Shown: positions 52,572 to 62,108 of the stretch, piece by piece | Numbering within the stretch: position 1 is the first letter of the stretch | How the letters are laid out: each line of letters starts with the position of its first letter | Assembly (NCBI GenBank): GCA_036384915.1 | Contig: DASVLJ010000015.1 | Location: 112,457 to 176,456, forward strand | Reading direction: 5' to 3' | DNA from: PKWO01 sp036384915 | GTDB taxonomy: Bacteria > Pseudomonadota > Gammaproteobacteria > Burkholderiales > Burkholderiaceae_D | DNA length: 64,000 bases | Notes under the pieces: model-generated | The model's database searches: none | The model's input: the letters and a program-made list of their open reading frames with translations, nothing else | Told to the model about the DNA's origin: nothing | Program-made: the position numbers and the translations under genes

Positions 52572-53852
52572 TCATTGGCCGATGACCACCTGGCGGGCAA
52601 ATTCCGACCCGAGGGCTTCCATGGTCGCGGCGGGCGGCCACGGCAGCGCAAGCCCGTCGAGCGAGACCGGAAGCATGTTGCCCGCGGAAGCGGCGTCCCG
52701 CGATGCGGCGACGACGTCCGTGCGCGCGCTGCGCGACCGCAGTTCGTCCAATTTCCATTGTTGCATCGGGGCCGACAGCAGGTAGTCGATCAGCAGCATC
52801 GCCGCCGCGGGATGGCGCGCACCCGATGCGACAAACAGCACGTCGGCGCTGCCGGGCATGCCGGAGGGCACGACGCTCAGGCGCAAGGTCGGCTGCAGGA
52901 GTTTGTATTTGATGAAGGTATAGGACCAATCTTCCCAAACCGTGCCCATCGCCGCGGCGCGGTTCGCCAGCAGGTTTTGCGTATCGGCATTGCCCCGCGT
53001 CACTTCCGATACCGGATAGAGCTGCTTGAAATAGCGCCATGTCCCGTCCAGGCAGCCGCTATGCGCAACCCAGTTCCTGGCTGCGTCGGCGGTCATGGAA
53101 TGCGAAAAGAATGCGGCCCTGCAGGGCGGATCCATGAAATGATTGGCTACGGCAATCAGGAAGGCGCCGCCGGAGCCGCCGTAGCGCGGCGAGGTGAGGG
53201 CAAACTTCTTCGGATGCGCCACCGCCCAGTTCAAGAGTTCTTCCAGCGTGGCCGGTGCCGTGGCTGCGGTCGAGGCGAAATAAGCGTCGTCAATGGCGAG
53301 TGCGGACTGGTTGACGTGGAACGGCACGAAATAGCCGTCTGGCGGCAGGTCGCGCAGGCGGGCCCGGGCAAGCGCGCCCGCTTCGGGCAGGGCGGACGCG
53401 AGATCGATGTGCGATGCGAGGTCGTGGCGCACGTAAAAGTCGAGGTGCCCGCGCGGCGCGAAATAGACGTCGGTGGGCGCGGGCCGGCCAAACTCCCGCT
53501 GCGCTTCAAGCTGGTGGTCGGCGATGCCGGAGCGCGAATTGAAAAACCTGACTTTGATGCCATACTTGCGCTCGAATCCGGGGATGACGGCGCGCTCCCA
53601 GAAAGGCGGGAAGGAGGCCGCATAGCTGTAGACCTCGACTTCTCCTTCGCGTTGGGCCAGCGGCACGATGCGGGCATAGAAGCCGGCGCGGCCGGCGCCG
53701 CCCGGAGTTTCACCGGCGCTTTCCGTTACGCCTTGGGTGGCGCTTTGGGCGGGAATCTGCGTGCGAACCGGGGCGGCCACCTGTGACGCATGATGCAATG
53801 CCAGACCCATCATCATGGCCACCAAGACAGCGACGAACAAAAATCGATCCAC
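52572..53852 (-). CDS. ABC importer periplasmic binding protein
   Basis: 426 aa. An N-terminal hydrophobic segment (about 3-27) acts as signal peptide or membrane anchor, with a Pro/Ser/Thr linker. The binding fold begins GEVEVYSYAASFPPFWERAVIPGFERKYGIKVRFFNSRSG, close to the iron, thiamine, spermidine and 2-aminoethylphosphonate cluster. YFAPRGHLDFYVRHDLA and GTVWEDWSYTFIKY follow. The ligand cannot be inferred reliably. It starts 37 bases after the LacI-family stop, so it is probably transcribed with the repressor. Confidence 0.88.
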   Translation of the reverse strand: MDRFLFVAVLVAMMMGLALHHASQVAAPVRTQIPAQSATQGVTESAGETPGGAGRAGFYARIVPLAQREGEVEVYSYAASFPPFWERAVIPGFERKYGIKVRFFNSRSGIADHQLEAQREFGRPAPTDVYFAPRGHLDFYVRHDLASHIDLASALPEAGALARARLRDLPPDGYFVPFHVNQSALAIDDAYFASTAATAPATLEELLNWAVAHPKKFALTSPRYGGSGGAFLIAVANHFMDPPCRAAFFSHSMTADAARNWVAHSGCLDGTWRYFKQLYPVSEVTRGNADTQNLLANRAAAMGTVWEDWSYTFIKYKLLQPTLRLSVVPSGMPGSADVLFVASGARHPAAAMLLIDYLLSAPMQQWKLDELRSRSARTDVVAASRDAASAGNMLPVSLDGLALPWPPAATMEALGSEFARQVVIGQ

Positions 53853-53889
53853 GGCGGCGGCACCTGATGAGCAATATGGTTTTGGCTTA

Positions 53890-54948
53890 TTACCTTATCC
53901 GGGAGCTGTCCCGCACCACAAGTTCGGCCGGAAATTCGCGTTGCGCGCCGTCTTCCCATGCCCCGGTTTCTATCCGATGCAACAGCGTCGATATCGCCCA
54001 GGAAGCCATTTCCAATACGGGCGAATGGACGCTCGAGAGCGGAGGGACGCTGAATTCGTCCATTTGCATATTGTCGAATCCGACGACGCATACGTCAAGC
54101 GGCACGCGCACGCCGATATCGTGCAGCCCTTTGAGCGCGCCCAGGGCCATACGGTCGCTGGCGAAGATGAGGGAATCCGGGCGGTCGTCCTGCCCGCACA
54201 GCAGTTGCGCAATGCGGTAGCCGCTCGCCATCGACCAGTCGCCGGCAAGTTGCCAGCGGCGGGTGACGGAAAGCCCGCACTCCTTCATCGCGCGCCGAAA
54301 GCCCCTGGTGCGTTCATTGATGTCTTCGTTGACGTGGCCGTCGCGTTCGCCGGAAATGAAGGCGATGCGTTCGCGCCCCTGCTCATGCAGGTGCCGGACG
54401 ACCGCGGCGCAGGCGTCTTCGTTGGCCTGGACGACATGGGGCATCTTGGGGTCGCGTGTCCCAAAAACGACAAACGGCAAATCTTTTTTTCTCAATTCGA
54501 CCAGCACCGGATGGGCCGGTTTCTCGACCACGGCAATCATCCCGTCTATGCGCCCGGCCGAATACATGCCGGCTATCTCGGAAGTCGCCTGTTCCGGGTC
54601 CCCCCCTATGTGCCGCTGCAACAGGGCGTAGCCGGACCTGTCGGCCACCATGCTCAACATTTGCAGCACGTTGTTCCAGTAGGTATCCTGGATCTGGTAG
54701 GACCGGTTGTCGTAGGAGGCGCGCTCGCCGAAAAAGATGCAGGCAAGCGTCTTGGTGCGAATCTGCCGCATCGAGCGCGCAGCCAGGCTGGGGACGAAGT
54801 CCAGGGCGCGAATGGCGGCCTGGACCTTTGCCAGGGTCGCATCGGCGACTTTTTCAGGGTGGTTCAAGGCAAGCGACACCGTCTGAAAGCTGACTCCGGC
54901 TTTCAGGGCGACATCGCGGATGGTGGTTCGCTTTGGCATTGCCGGCAT
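53890..54948 (-). CDS. LacI-family repressor of the TonB/ABC locus
   Basis: 352 aa from the ATG at 54948; a second ATG at 54939 and an earlier one at 55014 are possible. Helix-turn-helix TIRDVALKAGVSFQTVSLALNHPEKV (about residues 8-33), hinge helix AARSMRQIRT, and an effector domain with DGMIAVVEKP, LPFVVFGTRD, RERIAFISGERDG, SLIFASDRMALGALKGL and VCVVGFDN. It is divergent from the TonB receptor at 55281, and two TTRGAACGTTCYAA palindromes lie in the gap, one inside the receptor's promoter. Repression of both directions is inferred. Confidence 0.92.
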   Translation of the reverse strand: MPAMPKRTTIRDVALKAGVSFQTVSLALNHPEKVADATLAKVQAAIRALDFVPSLAARSMRQIRTKTLACIFFGERASYDNRSYQIQDTYWNNVLQMLSMVADRSGYALLQRHIGGDPEQATSEIAGMYSAGRIDGMIAVVEKPAHPVLVELRKKDLPFVVFGTRDPKMPHVVQANEDACAAVVRHLHEQGRERIAFISGERDGHVNEDINERTRGFRRAMKECGLSVTRRWQLAGDWSMASGYRIAQLLCGQDDRPDSLIFASDRMALGALKGLHDIGVRVPLDVCVVGFDNMQMDEFSVPPLSSVHSPVLEMASWAISTLLHRIETGAWEDGAQREFPAELVVRDSSRIR

Positions 54949-55080
54949 GCTAAAAACGTCCGCATGTCTGCGGGACGGCCTCGATAGGGAATGGGTTTTC
55001 CCGGTGAAAAACACAACAATGCGCAGGATACGGCAAAACCGCTCGTAACATTGCTGTCATAAAGTGTATGTAGAATTCGC

Positions 55081-55094
55081 TTGGAACGTTCCAA
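55081..55094. promoter_or_regulatory. Candidate LacI-family operator A
   Basis: TTGGAACGTTCCAA, a perfect 14-bp palindrome with the central CG typical of LacI-family sites. It lies 133 bases upstream of the repressor start and 104 bases (start to start) from operator B. Confidence 0.75.
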
Positions 55095-55178
55095 CATTCT
55101 ACTTGAATTGCCGTTGAACGATAAGCGTCGATTTTCCCCATGAGGCGGGAGGGGAAAGCTGGGCCGAAAAAATTTCGC

Positions 55179-55206
55179 TTGAAATTAGAACGTTCTAATA
55201 TACAAT
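55179..55206 (+). promoter_or_regulatory. TonB receptor promoter with operator B in its spacer
   Basis: TTGAAA (55179-55184) and TACAAT (55201-55206) are separated by 16 bases, and that spacer holds TTAGAACGTTCTAA (55185-55198), a perfect palindrome extending one more base pair each side. A repressor bound here would block RNA polymerase. The receptor start codon is at 55281. Confidence 0.8.
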
Positions 55207-55280
55207 CAGTGCTATCGATTGCGCCCCGTAGCGGCCGGCCGGTAGCTTCGCTTACCAAATACAATAGCCAGGAGGAAATT

Positions 55281-57929
55281 GTGCAGACCCAACACTATGT
55301 AAGTGGCCGCTTTCGGTTGACGGCGCTCGCCGCCGCCATGTCTTGCGCCGTGTCGTCGCTTTCGTTCGCGGAAGATGGCCCACAGGCGCCGCAGGACGGC
55401 AAGGCGCCGGTTGTCGAACCCATCGTCGTCACCGGGATGAAGTCGGTCAATTTGAAGAGTATCGCGGCCAAGCAGGATTCCGACCTGATCGTCGATACGG
55501 TGGCGGCGGACCAGGTGGGCAAGCTTCCGGATTTCAATGTCGGCGATGCATTGCGCCGCGTGACCGGCGTCAACGTGCTGCTGTACCAGGGCGAGCCGCG
55601 CTACCTCATCCTGCGTGGCCTGGACGGCAATTACAACACGACGCTGATCGACGGGTTTTCCCTCGCCAGCGGCGACGTCGGCAGCCGCCAGCAGCTGATG
55701 GAGATGCTGCCGTCGAATCTGGCTTCACGCCTCGACGTCACCAAGACCTTCCTGCCCGAATCGGACGGCGGTGCGATCGGCGGCGTGGTCAACATGGTGA
55801 CGGCCAATGCGTTTTCGCTGCGCGACAACACGCTGACCTTAGACGCCAAGCTCGGCAAGAACCTGATGGCTGAACAGTACGGCGGCTATACGCCTACCGG
55901 AGAAATGGCCGCCAAATGGGACAAGCGGCTCGGCGAGCATAATGAATTCGCCTTGCTGGTATCGGCCAGCTATTGGAGCCGGGACATCTACGTTCCCCAG
56001 GTCGAGAGCGGCGGAACCTTGAATTGGTATAACGCCAACGGCTCGCGCAGCGCCACCGCATACGGCGGAAACGGGATCGCCGTTCCCACCCAGCGCCTGT
56101 GGTACGACTATGACGATTCGCGCGAGCGCGGCGGCCTGACGGCGCGCCTCGATTGGGAACCGTCGGACACCTTGAGCGGCCACATCAGCATGTTCGATTT
56201 CAAGCAGCACGAGGAATCGGACCGCAACACGCAGAACGCCTCGGTCAACGCGGCTTCGACCGTCAGCAACCAGACCCCGACCTCCGGCACGCTCAGCTCG
56301 GTCAACCAATTGGCGCAGCTCGGCCGCCTCAAGTGGGACCGCAACCTGGACGGCATCAATGGCGAGCTGGACTATCAGCCGAGCCAGGACTGGAAGACGG
56401 ATCTGCGCGCATCCACCTCGCGCTCCACCGTTTATAACCCGCAGACCTGGGACGTCTTCACGCAGTCGAACATGCCGTTCAACTATTCCTGGAGCGGTTC
56501 CGGAGCGCCGGTGTTTGTTCCGGTCAACGCGGCGAAGGCGAACGACCCCAGCCTTTACCCCCTGACCTACCACCAGGAGACCGCGCAGCAATACAACTCC
56601 ATCGTCCACGACCTGCAACTGGATGCGAAGAACAATGCGTCCGGTGACAGCAAAGGGTTCGGCTATGCGTTCGGGACGCGCTTCGTGCAGACCAACACCG
56701 ACTCCTATTTCAACAGCGCGAATTGGACCGGCATGCCGTACACGCTTGCCAACGTGCTGGGAACGGGCTCGCTTTGCGGCTTGAACTGCAATGCCAACCT
56801 GATGCTGATCAATCCCGGCCTGGCCGACAACTACCTGAACCAATACCGCAACAGCGCCAAGGTCACGGTCAATACCGCGAGCCAATACGGCTCGACTTAC
56901 GGCGTATCGGAACTGGTTTCGGCGGCGTATGCGGAAGCGCGTTTCAAGGGCTCGAACTGGCTTGCCGAAGGCGGGCTCCGCTTCGAGCATACCCGCGACG
57001 CGATGGATGGCTGGAGCCAGCAGGGCGGCGTCTGGGGGGCGGTCGGCAGTGCAAACAGCTACGGGAACCTCCTGCCCTCGGCGATCTTCGTCTACGATAC
57101 GAGCGAAGAGAGCAAGCTGCGCATAGGCCTTTCCAAAACGATCGGACGGCCGCGCTGGGACCAATTGGCGACGACCGGCGGCACGCTCTCCAGCGGAAAC
57201 AATCCCACGCTCACCGAGGGCAACGCCGACCTGAAGCCGCGCTCGTCGGAAAATTTCGATATCGGCCACGACTGGTATCTGGATCAAGGGCGCGGAATCT
57301 TCTCGGTAGCCGCCTTTCACAAGGTGATCCACAACGAGATATTCACGTTCGGCGCCGACGAAACCTTGGACGTTTTCGGAACACCGACACAGGTCCTGGT
57401 CACGCAGCCGCGCAATTCGCCCAATACGGTGCTGCTCAATGGCGTGGAATTCGGCTTTACCAAGGATCTGGACTTCATCGGCCCGGCATTCAAGGGGCTT
57501 GGCATCAGCGCCAATGCCACGTTCAGCAAGGCGCAATATCCAGTCATCCTGCAAAACGGCACCGCTACCTCGACGGCCATGCTGTCGGCCCTGCCGGAAC
57601 AGCCGAAACAGATGTGGAACATGACCTTGTATTACGAGTCGGCCGGTATCCATGCGCGCCTGGCCTGGAACCACCTGGGCGCGCTGTGGGACGACCGCTA
57701 TCCCAACTATACCCTGGCCGGCTTTTACGCCAACCGTTACCAGCAGGCGACCAACAATGTCGACTTCCAATTTTCCTACGACGTGTCGAAACGCCTGGCG
57801 CTGACGCTTGATGCCCTGAATCTTACCGGTCAAGGCATGCAATACAACTACGGCTATGGCCAGCAATATCAGCAATCCGCCTGGAAGCTGGCGCCCTCCG
57901 TCATGCTGGGATTCAATTACAAGATGTAA
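55281..57929 (+). CDS. TonB-dependent receptor of the second LacI locus
   Basis: 882 aa from a GTG at 55281 preceded by AGGAGG; the listed ATG at 55140 lies upstream of the promoter and cannot be used. A signal peptide (about 1-32, SSLSFAEDG), plug with PIVVTGMKSVNLKSIA, DQVGKLPDFNVGDALRRVTGVNV, YLILRGLDGNYNTTLIDG and ESDGGAIGGVVNMVTA, then a 22-strand-type barrel ending ...PSVMLGFNYKM with a terminal hydrophobic Met. It is controlled by operator B and faces an ABC importer set, so it likely carries that importer's ligand across the outer membrane. Confidence 0.92.
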   Translation: MQTQHYVSGRFRLTALAAAMSCAVSSLSFAEDGPQAPQDGKAPVVEPIVVTGMKSVNLKSIAAKQDSDLIVDTVAADQVGKLPDFNVGDALRRVTGVNVLLYQGEPRYLILRGLDGNYNTTLIDGFSLASGDVGSRQQLMEMLPSNLASRLDVTKTFLPESDGGAIGGVVNMVTANAFSLRDNTLTLDAKLGKNLMAEQYGGYTPTGEMAAKWDKRLGEHNEFALLVSASYWSRDIYVPQVESGGTLNWYNANGSRSATAYGGNGIAVPTQRLWYDYDDSRERGGLTARLDWEPSDTLSGHISMFDFKQHEESDRNTQNASVNAASTVSNQTPTSGTLSSVNQLAQLGRLKWDRNLDGINGELDYQPSQDWKTDLRASTSRSTVYNPQTWDVFTQSNMPFNYSWSGSGAPVFVPVNAAKANDPSLYPLTYHQETAQQYNSIVHDLQLDAKNNASGDSKGFGYAFGTRFVQTNTDSYFNSANWTGMPYTLANVLGTGSLCGLNCNANLMLINPGLADNYLNQYRNSAKVTVNTASQYGSTYGVSELVSAAYAEARFKGSNWLAEGGLRFEHTRDAMDGWSQQGGVWGAVGSANSYGNLLPSAIFVYDTSEESKLRIGLSKTIGRPRWDQLATTGGTLSSGNNPTLTEGNADLKPRSSENFDIGHDWYLDQGRGIFSVAAFHKVIHNEIFTFGADETLDVFGTPTQVLVTQPRNSPNTVLLNGVEFGFTKDLDFIGPAFKGLGISANATFSKAQYPVILQNGTATSTAMLSALPEQPKQMWNMTLYYESAGIHARLAWNHLGALWDDRYPNYTLAGFYANRYQQATNNVDFQFSYDVSKRLALTLDALNLTGQGMQYNYGYGQQYQQSAWKLAPSVMLGFNYKM

Positions 57930-57955
57930 GCAGAGAAGTTGCTGGTGGTTCGACT

Positions 57956-57991
57956 CGGCGCGGCGGAGGCATTATGCGGTCCGCCGCGCCG
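57956..57991 (+). terminator. Strong hairpin after the TonB receptor
   Basis: CGGCGCGGCGGA (57956-57967) pairs perfectly with TCCGCCGCGCCG (57980-57991) around 12 bases. No U-tract follows, so it may be a partial terminator or a processing site that lowers expression of the downstream gene. Confidence 0.55.
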
Positions 57992-58053
57992 GATGCGAGA
58001 GATTTTCAGACGAATGGCAGGCAATCGCGATCAACGTGGTGTGAAGAAACAAC

Positions 58054-58833
58054 ATGAAAAATATTTCCCGGAGAAGTTTTGTCGTAGCCGGAGCGCTCGG
58101 GTGTTCAATTTCAGCGATGGGAGCGGCAATGGCAAAAAGCGGTGACCCCCTCGTTCCTCACGACGTGGGACGAAAATTCGACGCCAACGGCGCCGTCCGC
58201 CGGTTTGCCGGCAACACCTTCATCGGGCATGTTGCCCAGCAAGGGGAGGATTTTCCGACCTTCGATGCCTTGCTCGACATCTATCGGGAATTTCCACGGC
58301 ACGATTTCGCGGCGAAAATCTCCCTCACTCCGCCGTCGAGCTATCACATCACGGTATTCGGCGGGCTCAATGAGGAAGACCGGGGCACGCCGCGCTGGCC
58401 CGCGAAAGTCGACAAGGACGCCCCTCTGGAGCAGGTGAACCGGCAGTGGCTCTCGGAGCTGCGCGCGCGGCCGCCATTGAATAATCACGTATTCGAATTC
58501 GAACTGGGCCTGCCGCAACTCGACAAGGGCGGCGCGCCGCATATTCCCCTGGTCCCGGCCGACGATGTCACCGCCAAGCGCCTGGCGACGCTGCGCAATG
58601 AATTGTCCGAACTGACGGGAATCCGGGACAAGGACCACGACACCTACAAGCACCATCTGACCTTCGGATACGTCCATCAATTGTTGTCCGATGCCGAAGC
58701 GGCGGACCTGCTGGAGGCAACCCGCCGCTGGATGCGGACGCTGTCGTCGCAGGCGCGGCGCATCCGCGTGCCGGCCGTGCAGTTCTGCCGCTTCAGGGAT
58801 ATGTACGCCTTCGAGGTATTGCACGAACTATAG
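58054..58833 (+). CDS. Exported 2H-phosphoesterase-like protein (DUF1868 type)
   Basis: 259 aa. An N-terminal RRSFVVAGALGCSISAMGAAMA resembles a Tat signal. Two H-x-T motifs mark the 2H phosphoesterase superfamily: YHITVFGG with His98 and Thr100, and YKHHLTFGYV with His201 and Thr203. Superfamily members hydrolyse cyclic phosphates or related phosphodiesters on RNA or nucleotides. The gene follows the TonB receptor by 124 bases on the same strand, so it may process the imported compound in the periplasm. The substrate is unknown. Confidence 0.82.
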   Translation: MKNISRRSFVVAGALGCSISAMGAAMAKSGDPLVPHDVGRKFDANGAVRRFAGNTFIGHVAQQGEDFPTFDALLDIYREFPRHDFAAKISLTPPSSYHITVFGGLNEEDRGTPRWPAKVDKDAPLEQVNRQWLSELRARPPLNNHVFEFELGLPQLDKGGAPHIPLVPADDVTAKRLATLRNELSELTGIRDKDHDTYKHHLTFGYVHQLLSDAEAADLLEATRRWMRTLSSQARRIRVPAVQFCRFRDMYAFEVLHEL

Positions 58834-59180
58834 GGCGCCCGCGCAAGTCGGCGCGGATATTCGGCCGGAACGGCGAAGGCTGCCCTTCCGGCATGGAACG
58901 CAAGAGATGGTTTTGTTCGTCAATCGGCCTGTACCGGATAGCCATGGACGCAAGAAGATGCTTTCTGCCATCGACAGTACAACATGCGCGAACGTCCGTT
59001 CCGCTTCGGGAAACCGTGTATTTGCCGCGACACCGGGTATGTCCGGCATCCCGATCGAGGGGTAAAATAAGAACCGACAATACCAAGCCAATCTATCCCG
59101 AACCCAGCTTGACGCGGGGTCGTGCCGTCCGCGCGACGGTTGCCGGCGGCAACGAGGCCGAGGATCAGGAGAGATGTGAC
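58834..59180. other. Intergenic region before the diguanylate cyclase
   Basis: About 347 bases. The reading frame of the cyclase is open back to 58893 but lacks coding character before 59181. I see no clear operator or hairpin. Confidence 0.4.
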
Positions 59181-62108
59181 ATGTCGGAGACTTTGCTATC
59201 TTCCAGGGCCGTCTTTTCCCATTGGCTGTTTTTTTTCGCGCTCCTATTTCCTTTTTCCGCATGCCCGCAGCAACTGCCGCTGCGTAACTTCACCCAGGCC
59301 GATGGCCTGGGTGATTTGTCGGTTACCGCCCTGGCCCAGGATGCCAAGGGCTATCTCTGGGTGGGTACCGAAAATGGCCTGTATCGTTTCGACGGCTCGA
59401 AATTCCGGCGCTTCGACCAGATAGGGAATCTGGGCGACGGGTATATCAACGCCTTGCTGGCGGACGCGGGAGGCGCGCTTTGGGTCGGCACGCTGAAGGG
59501 CCTGTTCCTGTGGGACGAGGGGCGGTTTTCCGAAGTCCTGGCCGAAGGCAAGAGCCTGCCCGTCACGCAAGGGCAGAAACTCATGTCGCGAAAACCGGGG
59601 CAGGTGTTCGTGGTGAGCGATGCGCAGCTGGTCGTGCTGGAACGCACAGGGCAAAGCCGCAACTGGACGGTGCATCCGGTTTTCACGCCGGAGCAACGGC
59701 AGAAGAACAAGGAACTCGACGGCATCCTGAGCATTGCGGCCGGCCGCGACGAAGACTTGTGGTTCGGATGCGCCATGCGTCTGTGCCTCTACCGCAATGG
59801 CCGGCTCGAGGTTTCCGGCCCCGAGTCCGGATTGCCGGAGGACCTCTGGCAAAATATTCTGCAGGGCGACGACGGTGCACTCTGGCTTAGAAGCGCGCAC
59901 CGCGTCATGGTGCGGAAGGCTTCCGGCGCGTCATTTACCGACCAGTCTCTCCCGTCCCTGGATCAATCGAACGAGAAGCTGTTCTTTCCGCTGCTGACCG
60001 ACAGCCGCGGCGCGGTGGTGCGCGGCATCGACTACGGCATCGCGCGGACGAGGTCGCCGGACTGGCAGGCTTCCGGCTGGCAGAGCATCGGCGCCAAGGA
60101 GGGGTTGAAAGTGGGCGGCGGCGTCAATGCGATCCTGACGGACCGCGACGGCGACTTGTGGATCGGCTGCGCCGGGCATGGCTTGATCCACTGGATCGGC
60201 TATCGCAACTGGGAAAACTGGACTTCCGAGCAAGGCTTGCCCAATGACGACATCTGGTCGTTCCTGCGAGGTGCGGACGGCAGGTTTTACGTCGGTACAG
60301 GACTCGGCGCCGCGGTTTTCCAGCCCGGCCAGGGGCGTTTCAGCGCGCTCGCGGGCAGCCAGGCCGGCGCTTCGCACCAGTGGGGCGCGCTCGCGCGGGA
60401 CAGCGCCGGGAATGTCTGGGGCGGAACGTTTTCCGGCGTGCTGACGAGGCGCGATGCGGCAACCGGGCGGGTCGAAGCAGTCGCTAAATTGCCTTTGATA
60501 TTCCACCTGCTGTTTGATCGCGAGGGGCGCTTGTGGATATGCACCAACCGCGGGCTCTACAAGCTGGAAAATCCGGGGCGCGAACGCAAGCCGCAGCGGA
60601 TAGAGGCGCTGGCCGGCCTGTTCGGGAAGGCCGATCCCGATGTCTACAGCGCCTGCCTCTCTCCCAAGGGCGATGTCTGGATCGTTTCTTCGAGAGGCAT
60701 TCTGCATTATGCCGATGGAGACCTCGAAGCCCCGCGCCTGGGCAAGGGCGAATCGCGCCAATTCAACGCGCTCGCCTGCGCCGGCGACGGTTCGCTCTGG
60801 CTGACCGAGCGAACTTCAAGGACGCTGTGGCACGCGACCGGCGACGCGCAATCGCTGGCGCTGGAGCCACTGCCCGTCAGCGGCATCGAGGGACGTGTCA
60901 TCACCTCGCTGTGCAGCGACCGCCGGGGATGGCTGTGGCTGGGAACGGATGCCGGCGTCGCCGCATGGAACGGCAAGCGCTGGCGCCTGTTCAACCAGGA
61001 AAGCGGCCTGGTCTGGAACGACACCAATGAATACGCGATAGTTGAAGACGAGGATGGCTCGATCTGGATCGGCACCAGCAACGGCGTGTCGCACATCGAA
61101 CGCCCCGAACAACTGTTCGCGGCGCCTGCCCTGGATATCGAGATCGAGCAGATTTCGCGCAACGGCGTAAACATGGACCCGGAGCGGGTCTTTTCCCTGC
61201 CTTGGGCCTCGAGCCCGCTGCGGTTCACCTTCGCCGTGCTGCGCTTCGGCGATCGCGGCGCACTGACCTACCGCTACCGGCTCAAAGGCCTGGAAGACGA
61301 ATGGAACAAGAGCGAGACCGCGGAAGTGCGCTACCCGGCGCTGGGGCCGGGCAGCTACGTGCTGCAGGTAGCCGCCGACAGCAGCGTGTTGCTGGAGGGG
61401 TCGGCGATCAGGGAAATCGCCTTCGACATCACGCCGCCGTGGTGGCGGACGAAACTCTTTTACGCCGCATGCCTTCTGCTGTTCGGCATCGTGCTCGTCC
61501 TCGCCTACCGTTTTCGTATCCGGCGCATGCTCGCCAAGCAGCGGGAGATGGAGCGCCTGGTATGCGAGCGTACCGCGGAGCTGGAGCAGTCGCGCGAAGA
61601 ACATCGCATACGCGCACTGAAGGACGGATTGACGCAGGCGTGGAATCGTGTCGCGATAATGGAAATTCTCGCCAAGGAAATGGGCCGCGTGAAGCGCGAG
61701 AAGATTTCGCTGACCTTGATTCTTCTCGATCTCGACCACTTCAAGAAAATCAACGACGGTTACGGTCACCTCGCCGGCGATGCGGTGCTCAAGGAAGTCG
61801 TGCGCCGTTTTTCCGGCGAATTGCGCGAATACGATTCGATCGGGCGCTATGGCGGCGAGGAGTTCGTCCTGATCCTGCCCGGGTTGAACCGGGAAAACGG
61901 CGAGCGCCGCGTCGCGCAATTGCAGCAGTTGATCGGCAAGACTCCTGTCGCCGTCAACGGCGGACAGGAGATCGCGGTGACGTGCAGCTTCGGCGCAATC
62001 GTCCTTGCCGGCAGCGTCGAGTGCACGCAGGAAGAATTGATAGAAAAGGCGGACCAGGCGCTTTACCGCGCCAAGGACAAAGGCAGGAACCGTGTCGAAT
62101 ACGCCTGA
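59181..62108 (+). CDS. Beta-propeller sensor diguanylate cyclase
   Basis: 975 aa from the ATG at 59181 with AGGAGAG upstream. A signal segment (about 10-35) precedes a periplasmic two-propeller-type sensor with repeated blades such as DAKGYLWVGTENGLYRF, DRDGDLWIGCAGHGLIHW, DSAGNVWGGTF and DEDGSIWIGTSNGVSHI. A Y_Y_Y-like domain follows (FAVLRFGDRGALTYRYRLKG), then one membrane helix (about 760-780), a coiled coil and a GGDEF domain with active GGEEF (Gly891 on, RYGGEEFVLILP). An RxxD I-site (REYD) five residues before it suggests feedback inhibition by c-di-GMP. It would raise c-di-GMP in response to a periplasmic cue. No EAL domain. Confidence 0.93.
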   Translation: MSETLLSSRAVFSHWLFFFALLFPFSACPQQLPLRNFTQADGLGDLSVTALAQDAKGYLWVGTENGLYRFDGSKFRRFDQIGNLGDGYINALLADAGGALWVGTLKGLFLWDEGRFSEVLAEGKSLPVTQGQKLMSRKPGQVFVVSDAQLVVLERTGQSRNWTVHPVFTPEQRQKNKELDGILSIAAGRDEDLWFGCAMRLCLYRNGRLEVSGPESGLPEDLWQNILQGDDGALWLRSAHRVMVRKASGASFTDQSLPSLDQSNEKLFFPLLTDSRGAVVRGIDYGIARTRSPDWQASGWQSIGAKEGLKVGGGVNAILTDRDGDLWIGCAGHGLIHWIGYRNWENWTSEQGLPNDDIWSFLRGADGRFYVGTGLGAAVFQPGQGRFSALAGSQAGASHQWGALARDSAGNVWGGTFSGVLTRRDAATGRVEAVAKLPLIFHLLFDREGRLWICTNRGLYKLENPGRERKPQRIEALAGLFGKADPDVYSACLSPKGDVWIVSSRGILHYADGDLEAPRLGKGESRQFNALACAGDGSLWLTERTSRTLWHATGDAQSLALEPLPVSGIEGRVITSLCSDRRGWLWLGTDAGVAAWNGKRWRLFNQESGLVWNDTNEYAIVEDEDGSIWIGTSNGVSHIERPEQLFAAPALDIEIEQISRNGVNMDPERVFSLPWASSPLRFTFAVLRFGDRGALTYRYRLKGLEDEWNKSETAEVRYPALGPGSYVLQVAADSSVLLEGSAIREIAFDITPPWWRTKLFYAACLLLFGIVLVLAYRFRIRRMLAKQREMERLVCERTAELEQSREEHRIRALKDGLTQAWNRVAIMEILAKEMGRVKREKISLTLILLDLDHFKKINDGYGHLAGDAVLKEVVRRFSGELREYDSIGRYGGEEFVLILPGLNRENGERRVAQLQQLIGKTPVAVNGGQEIAVTCSFGAIVLAGSVECTQEELIEKADQALYRAKDKGRNRVEYA

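Noticed and set aside
50588..52651. 687-codon ORF as one gene
   Set aside because: Only its last 289 codons are coding (permease 1). The rest overlaps the ATPase gene, whose motifs are intact in another frame.
55839..57875. 678-codon ORF on the minus strand
   Set aside because: Antisense to the second TonB receptor; compositionally a shadow.
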